From assembly GCA_000827265.1 (NCBI GenBank), contig KN834766.1:491061-555060 (forward strand): a stretch of DNA of 64,000 nt, written 5' to 3'. Each line of letters begins with the position of its first letter. Positions within the stretch are counted from its first letter, which is position 1. Under the pieces are notes generated by a model. The model was not told the DNA's origin. It saw nothing but the letters and a program-made list of their open reading frames with translations, and searched no databases. Below, in pieces: positions 56,952-64,000 of this stretch. The translations under genes were made by a program, and so were the position numbers. Source of the stretch: Collybiopsis luxurians FD-317 M1. Lineage: Eukaryota > Basidiomycota > Agaricomycetes > Agaricales > Omphalotaceae.

Positions 56952-58104
56952 CTGGCTTTTGCATTAACGAGGCTCTACTGGCAAGGCCACAATAAAATCT
57001 GTGGGTTTCCAGTTCACCGTTTATTCGAAATGAAAGCCACACTCATGATTCAGCAGATCAAAATTTACCCAGGAAGCTAGCCACACTTGGAGTTTTTTGA
57101 GCATGGCAGCTCAGTATTTAATATAAGACCCTGAACATTCGATAAATGCAGATCTGCTTGTGCTGAAGGCTGTGATTTAAACTCCGGAACGAGATCAATT
57201 ACATTCAAGTGTAAGTAAGCCCCAGTGAAAAACCAGGAGCTGATTTGGGGCCAGTTGGGAAAATTTGATAAAATTCGCGTTGGCTGTATATGACGATATA
57301 ACTATATCTCTGTCAGCCAACTGTCAGCAGCAAGTCAGAGCGATGATTCTTGTCAATTGAAAATATTTTCGTAATCAATCAAATTGAAAGTCTCTTTCTC
57401 ATCGATGTTCGTGACGTATCGGATGCGATCAGGAGAGGTTGGACAGTAGTCAGACCTTGGCAATTCTTACCTGGACTACCACCTTCTCTTTTCGCCTCGG
57501 TGCGGTCTCTCCATTTCCGTTGGCTAGCAGTCTTTCAGGGATCCATACCCACGACTACGGCTGTCTCACCGTTGTTGCAATTGGGTTACAATTGGGTGTT
57601 CATGCTTAGTTTCTGTGGTCAAACGGTACGTTTTTTCAATTTCATTCTGGACATATTGTTGAGTTTTACAGAAGAGGATTTGAAGCAAGTATTTTCAAAG
57701 TTATTGGAAGTAGCCGGAGCATCTTCGTTGCTCCGAAAGTGTGTTATCAGGGGAAAGAGTATACTGTACCATTGCGAGCGGAAGTTCATCCAATATGATG
57801 CATAATGCATTGACAGTTCTTCAGTTCGGGTCCACTGTTGATGCATGACGGTTTAAATTCCAGATCAGTTCACTACATAGTACATGGAGGGTGTGCAATG
57901 AATCTGTTTTATAGTAGTTACTAATTGGGGCTTCACAGAACCTGCCTCTTTAGACAGTCTGACTCAAAATTTGCCCTTATACCATGCACAGCTACAGACC
58001 TTGCAACTGTAGAAACGCAGGTTAGAGAAATAAGTTCTCAAAATAGGACTAGATAGGTATCCGTGATACTTGACAATTGTATAGTACGCGGTAATTCCAA
58101 AATT
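56952..58104. other. intergenic, duplicate of 52629-53409 with extra sequence
   Basis: A 151-codon plus-strand frame at 57350-57805 is not preserved in the first unit, so it is unlikely to be coding. Confidence 0.45.
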
Positions 58105-58654
58105 ACGATGAGTACTGCATATGCATTGCTGAGCAGCTGAACAAGGGTTTCAATATCTTGAACGATGACAAAGGTTTGAAGAATGCTGATAATCTCTCCC
58201 ATGACCTGCATCGAATCATTTTGTTAGAGGATAACTAAGATAGAAAAGAATATTGGAAACGAACAGCCGCGATTTCATTCACAACGTCCGAGATTGATTG
58301 GCGACGCTTCAAGCCACTAAACGGGTTCAGGAGGTTGACGAGCTGTCCGGCTACGGTTTGTAGAGCGCCGGTAACCTCATTAACGAGAGGAGTGACATTA
58401 GCATCGCTGGCATTTCCGGCCTGTTGAATTGCAGCCAGGAAAATATATTGTCAATCAAGATCTGAGGACAAGACTCTGCTGACAACCCACCAAGCTGAGG
58501 CTCAACTTTATTAAGGGTGCCCAATAGTGTTTCGAGAATGGACACAACCTCAGCCCCTTGTCTTTTTTTGCACCGGAGATGTAATAGATGCAGAGGAGAC
58601 AAGGCTCAAGGTAGCAAGAAGGAAGGAGAGAGCAAAGAAGCGAGCGAACAACAT
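58105..58654 (-). pseudogene. small secreted protein, copy 2 (frameshift, lost splice acceptor)
   Basis: Start ATG 58654 and the same signal peptide as copy 1. Two lesions differ from copy 1. A run of seven A (minus strand) where copy 1 has six shifts the frame after PVQK and gives a stop six codons on. The acceptor TTTTCCTAG has become TTTTCCTGG. On the other hand it keeps the Leu codon where copy 1 has TAG (NPFSGLKRRQS). A TATAAAAG word is near 58696-58703. Confidence 0.7.
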
Positions 58655-60569
58655 GGTTAGTGACAGCTTCCTGGAGCGCATTTACTTCAATGTCAAGCTT
58701 TTATACTCAGACAGGCGAAGTGCAGTTGGAGACCACATCACGTACACCTACTTTGTCTGATCCCAAAATTATGATAACTTTGGAAAAGATCTGCCACAGT
58801 AGCATGTGTGTTTTCTGCATCTAATCCTGTAGCATCATTTACACTCGATACGAAGCGATACGAAAGTTATTGATCTCGACAGCTTTACCGTTGTGGTAAT
58901 CTTTGTCAAAGTTTCGATGAAAGTGGTGTCAAGGTTACTGTAGTAGATGCATGCACGAGATATAGTCTAAACTTGTGCTCGGCTGGCTGGTTGCCTGATT
59001 GTCCAGCCGATCCGATGCGTATTTGCCATCTCGAGCCATCATTCGGCAAACCCGGCTCACCTAAGTAGAAGCCTATGTAGGTTGTCGCAGGCCGGTGTAA
59101 GCTCCCATGTCAACTTGACATGGACAGAAACCAGTAAGTAAATAAAAATAGCGACAAAGAAATGAAGCTTTGGCCCTACTCCGCCGTTCACTAATAGGCA
59201 AGGACTCGGAGACATCTAAATAGTTATTTCCGGAAACACATCGAACTTGATTTCCTTTTTCTATCAGCGCGATGTGAACGTTCACCTGGGTCGAGCGTAG
59301 ATTCGTGAGCCGTCATGAAACATTCATTTCTAGTTGATTTTTCGATATTTGTTATTCTTTGAGTAAAATAGAGTACTTAGCTCAAGCCTCATTTTCACTC
59401 GGAGGACATGGTCAAACTTAGCAAGTCAGCATCAACGTCTAGCCGAGCCACAAGTCGTGCTGTTACGGTGCGAATTTCTTTGAACTGTACTGTACGGTCA
59501 TCGTCTCAAACGAAGCATGTCGCTGTATGCAGTATGTAGTTTGGTCATATAGATTAGGAATAGGTATGGATAGACACTTCAATTGCTCTGCAAGCACATC
59601 GACAGGAGCTATGTAGCCGTTGAGCCCGTACACCCAACCCCAGCAGCGTGACTCAGGCTCAACCGCGACTTGTTGAGCATCGCTCGAACCCTCCCTCCCT
59701 CACCAAAACAAAACCATCAGTTGTTGTTGGTGTGTTTGAGACGACAATACGCTAAGTCAAATTTGACTAGATTTTGAAATACGGTCCTGCATACTTACTT
59801 AAAAACGAGAGCTGGCTCGGAGGTAAAATTTGGTTTGACATACTTATTGGTACCCATCCCCGAGTCCTTGCTGGGTCCTCAGTATGAAGTTCACTGGTAC
59901 TACCTTCTGCCTTTAGCCTAGTTGAGTTTGGGTAGTAAGTAAGTATGTACACTGGCAAACGTCACTACCCTACCCCAGCCGGCTGTCTCATCCGGTATGC
60001 ACAAATTGGAAATGGTCCCTACCCATGTATGAGATGCGAGTCACCCGGTCCGGGTCGAGACATTGAGGTATATGGTCCCTACAGTATTTACGGATCTCGT
60101 CGGTTTGTCAATTCGTTTATGTATACTGGGTAGCTCGGGGAGCTTGAGTTAGCCAAGACCAGGAGCTCCTTCGAGTCTCCCTGGACCATGTATGTATGCA
60201 TGTATGAACCGTTCAACGTGATCTAGCGGCCAGGCCCCGTGTCATTTCCGAATGTAAGAATGTTCAATGGGTGCTTCGCTTCCGATTAAGTATGTTTTTG
60301 GGGGGTTGTGTAAAGGAGGGAAGGGTTGAAGTACGGCGGCGGGACCGGTCCCGGGGCATTTAGTTCGCTTTTCGGAAGGTTCATAACGAGGGAGGTAGCT
60401 TGATACGGAAACGAGGCAGGCTTGAGGCATGTAATAGAATTACCCAGCGATGATGCTACTCGATTGTAATTGTTTTACACCATCTGTGCGTCACCGGCCG
60501 AGAGTTGAATTGAGAAGGTATAAATAGAAGTGCCAATGCCAGTGCTAGTGCCATATTGAACCATTCATC
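58655..60569. other. right flank of unit 2 and intergenic region
   Basis: Similarity to unit 1 ends near 59342. Beyond, TACTTACTTA (59795) and TAAGTAAGTA (59935) are inverted words 140 bp apart; ATGTATGTATGCATGTATG is a short palindrome near 60187. No gene seen. Confidence 0.4.
60519..60526 (+). promoter_or_regulatory. TATA box of the HVA1-type gene
   Basis: TATAAATA, about 45 nt upstream of the ATG at 60570. Confidence 0.5.
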
Positions 60570-61025
60570 ATGTCGAAGAACTCTGATACTGAGACTTATA
60601 CTGGCAACTATCAAGTATGTATACGGAAGAACTCTCTTTTGTCGACCTAATCTGATCTAATACATACCGCCGGGCTAGGTCGGCGATCACGTCGAGTATC
60701 ATCCGGTGCCGGGACGCGCTCTGAATACGACAGAAGGGGAGATTGTGGATGTCGCTACGAGTAAGGAACCTGTTGGACCTGGTGGGCAAAAGGTTAACGT
60801 GAGTTTACGATTCGTCTCATCTCTCCTGGGCTGTCCTAATGGAGGTATTTGTCTATTAAAGGCCTCCCCTGACGATCCCCGGTATGTGATTCGGAATGAT
60901 AATGTTAGTTTTGATGGGTCTGGGCGTGTTGTACCTGGAAGTGTTGTCACTGACTGACGATGTTTTATTAGACTGGGAAAGAGACTGGGTATAGGGAGAA
61001 GCATATTACGGGCAGGGCCGAGTAA
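60570..61025 (+). CDS. HVA1/TUDOR-domain small protein, 86 aa
   Basis: Four exons (60570-60614, 60679-60798, 60862-60903, 60972-61025). The product matches the fungal family named hypervirulence-associated protein TUDOR domain: VGDHVEYHPVPG, TTEGEIVDVATSKEPVG, then the signature ASPDDPRYVIRNDNTGKETG and a final YREKHITGRAE. The family is widespread in fungi and some bacteria as a small stand-alone beta-barrel. It is named after a Cryptococcus gene; the molecular role is not settled. In the unspliced DNA the last two exons are in other frames, so the gene is visible only with its introns removed. Length and motif spacing are normal for the family. Confidence 0.85.
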
Positions 61026-61387
61026 AATTGACGCTTTGTATTGCATTAAGCGAGCGCTAAAATAAACTACGTCATAATTTATATAAATGGAAAGTGGAGC
61101 GGACCCTAGGGTTGGTTACCGTATCTCGGCTCTTTGGACCCCATCCACCACCTCTGTTGCCGTGTGAAGAACGACGTAGTTGCTTCTGCCAAAGGACCCT
61201 CTCGTTATATGAATAGGAGGGCACCTTGAAAGGTTGAATAACTACCATCACCCACAACTCGAATTCTGGAAATAACTCCAAAAGAATCATCTCCACAGAA
61301 AGTACACCGAGACCCTTCTCCACAGAAAATACCACTAGTAAATCTTTTGCTCCCCTTCAGCTCCACAGATTCTGCCCTTTGTAAATA

Positions 61388-64000
61388 ATGGGTGGAGACC
61401 ATAAATGTCCCGTTTGTTCGGCCACATTCACTAGGCCCCAGCATGTTGTCAGGCATATGCGATCCCGTGAGTTATTTCCCCCTCCTTCTCCTCAGTTTTC
61501 TTATCCAACTTTTAATCCTACAAAGACACTGGCGACCGCCCGTACAAATGTCAACACTGTGGCGACCAATTCTCCCGCTCAGATCTTCTATCCAGGCATG
61601 TCAATAAATGTCATGTAGGTGAAAAGCTCTCTAGCGGAGGTACATCATCCACCGGCGAAAGCCACGGTCGACGAAAGGGGCTCAGTGCCAGCGCGACCAG
61701 AGCGACTACAAGCAAACAAGCTTGCGACCAATGTGTTCAAAGCAGTCTACCATGCGATGGATGTAATCCCTGCGGTATGTCTTTTCTCTGCTTATTTGAC
61801 ATGTATACTCATCGTTCTCTAAGCGAAATGCGTTCAACGCAAGGTCCGATGTACGTTTGTCAAATTTCATCGACAGACAGCGCCTATCGGTCCCGGTCAT
61901 AATCCCTCTCGGTCCACAAATCCCTCTTCCTCTTCCCTCTCAGCCCCTCAACATCCCCCTTCCAGCTTTAACCCAACTGCCACTGCTGCCGCCGCCGCTC
62001 ATCCCGCATACGGGTCCCTCTTCGGAAACTACGATATGCTTGGAGGGTACCACCCCCCAGACGAAGTTCCATTCATGCTTCAGCCTGCTCCAGATTCTTC
62101 TGCCTCTTTCACGACTACTACTACTGCTAATCATAATAATAATAACTATCGCGCTCAACAGTCGGACCTGCACCGCCGAGCTTCGTTCCCATCCATTCAT
62201 CCTACGAGCCAACCCTGGATAAGCGGTTGGAACGGATCTCCAGAAAGCGGTAGTCCCATTCCATTCGCTCCTGTTGATAATCATTTTGCGTTTGATGCTG
62301 CTGGAGGTGATTTTAGGGTTAGTATAGCATTATCGCTTAGTTTTTTGGTGTCCGGATTTCTGACTTGGACTCTTTTAAATTTAGAACCAACCGTTTACGC
62401 TACGTCATCCCCATCAACAACAACAACAACAACAACAACAACAACCACAACACCCACACGCATCTCACCACCACCACCACCACCACCCTCCTCCTCCGCA
62501 CAACGCCTACTCCCACCCTCACCCCCACCCCGACCCCCACGCATCCTCCTCCACGCACTCCTTCTCCTCCTCTTCCTCTTCCTCCGCACACGACCACGAC
62601 TCCCGACCCGGTACCGCCTCCGACATTAGCGATGCCCCTTCGAGACCTGGGACGTCTAGTTCGTTCGGGGACTCGTTACCTGGGAGTCGGCCTGGGACCA
62701 GTGCGGGTGCAGGCGCGGGTCCGGGCGTAGGAGTAGGGGTAGGGGTAGGGGTAGGGGATGGGGGACCAGAGCCTCCTGGATCTGGGAGGGACCATGCTCA
62801 TGCTGGGTTTTCTTCTGCGTTTGGGTTGATGTCGCTTGATGATCCGGCTGTGTTGGCTGGGTTGGCGAATGATGGTGCGCCGTTTTTTAGTCACCTTACT
62901 TCGGGGGCTGGGGTGGGGGCGGAGCAAGGGGTGGATGGGTCTTCTTCCATGAATTTGAATGGGGTGCCTGTTGGGGTGGGGGTGGGGGTTGGGACGATGG
63001 GGTTCGGAGTTGGAGGGATGAGGGGGAATGATCCTGATGCGACGCCTATGCCGATGGGGGAGGCGCAGGCGATGGGGTTGGGTCCGGGGGCGGGAGGGGG
63101 TTCGGGTTCAGGAGGGGGGTCGTCGACGTCTCCTTCGCATGGCCAACAACATTTTCCTCGAGCGAGGCCTAGTACGGGACATGGACGGACTTCTTCGAGT
63201 TGGGGTACAGGTACGGGTGCGGTTACCCCTGGGACTGGGGAGCTGGGGACGCCTGGGAGTCGAGATGCCGAGACGAAAGAGTTGAGGGAGTTTTGGAAGG
63301 CTTATATGAGGACGCCGTTGAGTGGGCCTGGGAGTGCGCTGGGTCTTGGGGGGTCGCCTTCTTCCTCTGGGGCTTCTTCATCTTCGGGTTCGGCGACGGG
63401 GCATCCTCCTGATATTCATTTACTCCCTTCTGGAATGAATGGTGGATCTCCCACTGCCACTGCCACTGCCACTGGGGTTAATGGGAGTTTGAATGTGAAT
63501 GGAGGAGGGGGGTATAGGAGACAGAGGGTGAATTCGTTGCCTTCTGTGAAGACGCCTACGGCGATTTCGGATGAGGATCGGTATGCGGCTGGGTTTGTTG
63601 GGTTTACGGGGCCTTTTGGTGGGGGTGGAAATGGAGGAGGGGGAAATGGAAATGGAGGGGGAGGGGGAAAGTATGCCCAGCATCCTCCACCTCAGCATCA
63701 CCTTCAACAGGGGATGCCCCCGAACTCAAGTATGAATTCGAGTATGAATGTGGGTAGGGGCAACTCGATGTCGATCCCGATGTCGATGTCGTTACCTATG
63801 CCGATGGAGATGCCTATGCATCATTCGTTGCATGGGGGGAGTCAGCATCCGCATCAGCAGCAGCAGCAGCAACAACAGCAACAACACCATCATCAGCATT
63901 CGCATTCGCATTCGCACCATCTCGGTGCGCCGCCTGGTCCTGGTCCCGGTGCAGGGGCAGGTGTGGGACCAGGTGCAGGTGCAGGTGCAGGAGGACCGGG
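61388..64000 (+). CDS. C2H2 plus Zn2Cys6 zinc-finger transcription factor, 3' end outside window
   Basis: Exons 61388-61466, 61526-61774, 61824-62317 and 62385 to the window end, about 812 aa so far. Two C2H2 fingers: CPVCSATFTRPQHVVRHMRS plus His, and CQHCGDQFSRSDLLSRHV...H; the first is split by an intron. A fungal Zn2Cys6 cluster follows at about 100-128, spacing CX2CX6CX5CX2CX6C (CDQCVQSSLPC ... CAKCVQRKVRC). Then a long disordered region: poly-Gln, poly-His, VG repeats, Gly-rich tracts and SHSHSHH, with one ordered-looking motif, ETKELREFWKAYMRTPLSGP. This dual-finger build is typical of nuclear regulators of the AmdX/Cmr1 sort; its targets are unknown. The last exon stays open to 64000. 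Confidence 0.87.

Noticed and set aside
57350..57805. 151-codon plus-strand frame
   Set aside because: The duplicated counterpart near 52950-53340 does not preserve the frame, so it is unlikely to code.
62395..62597. Minus-strand Val/Gly- and Arg-rich frames
   Set aside because: Complement of the poly-Gln, poly-His and Ser/Pro repeats of the zinc-finger gene.

Overview
The window is nuclear DNA of a filamentous basidiomycete, most likely an Agaricomycete. Almost every gene is split by several 45-75 nt introns of GTNNGT...YAG type. The families are also typical: lineage-expanded F-box and BTB proteins, DUF6535-ankyrin and DUF6699 proteins, a Pho80-like cyclin, a CE16-type GDSL esterase, an intron-rich P450 and a C2H2 plus Zn2Cys6 factor. 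Start and stop positions below come from exon joins worked out by eye from splice signals and reading-frame continuity.

Left part (1-18.4 kb): the 3' end of a dsRNA-binding-domain gene, an F-box gene, an intact eight-exon P450, then a minus-strand array of four paralogous seven-helix membrane proteins. Three are intact (5.1-6.6, 14.2-15.7 and 16.9-18.4 kb). One (7.2-8.7 kb) is a pseudogene lying against a CpG-poor, repeat-rich island (about 8.7-14 kb). That island holds a 540-bp hAT-like MITE with three internal hairpins and a 396-bp run of N.

Middle part (19-38 kb): mostly single-copy genes: F-box, an RRxS-rich basic protein, a Ser-stalked single-pass membrane protein, a GDSL esterase, a BTB/POZ protein, a trehalose-phosphorylase pseudogene, a small probably mitochondrial protein, a cyclin, a DUF6699 protein and a short-chain dehydrogenase (SDR).

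Right part (38-59 kb): a recently duplicated, partly decayed neighbourhood. A block with a CaMK-like kinase plus an SDR occurs twice (38.2-41.3 and 47.2-50.7 kb). Between the copies lies a CpG-poor segment carrying an intact DUF6535-ankyrin gene. A second, tandem duplication (about 50.4-54.7 and 54.7-59.3 kb) repeats SDR, a short unknown ORF, a GST and a small secreted protein. One SDR copy is cut by a solo LTR with a perfect 5-bp target duplication, and the paralogue supplies the empty site. Both GSTs, one kinase and one SDR look intact; the other copies carry distinct lesions.

Right end (60.5-64 kb): a TUDOR-type HVA1 family protein, then the 5' part of a large zinc-finger regulator that runs off the window.

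No rRNA, convincing tRNA, CRISPR array or bacterial-type operon was seen.
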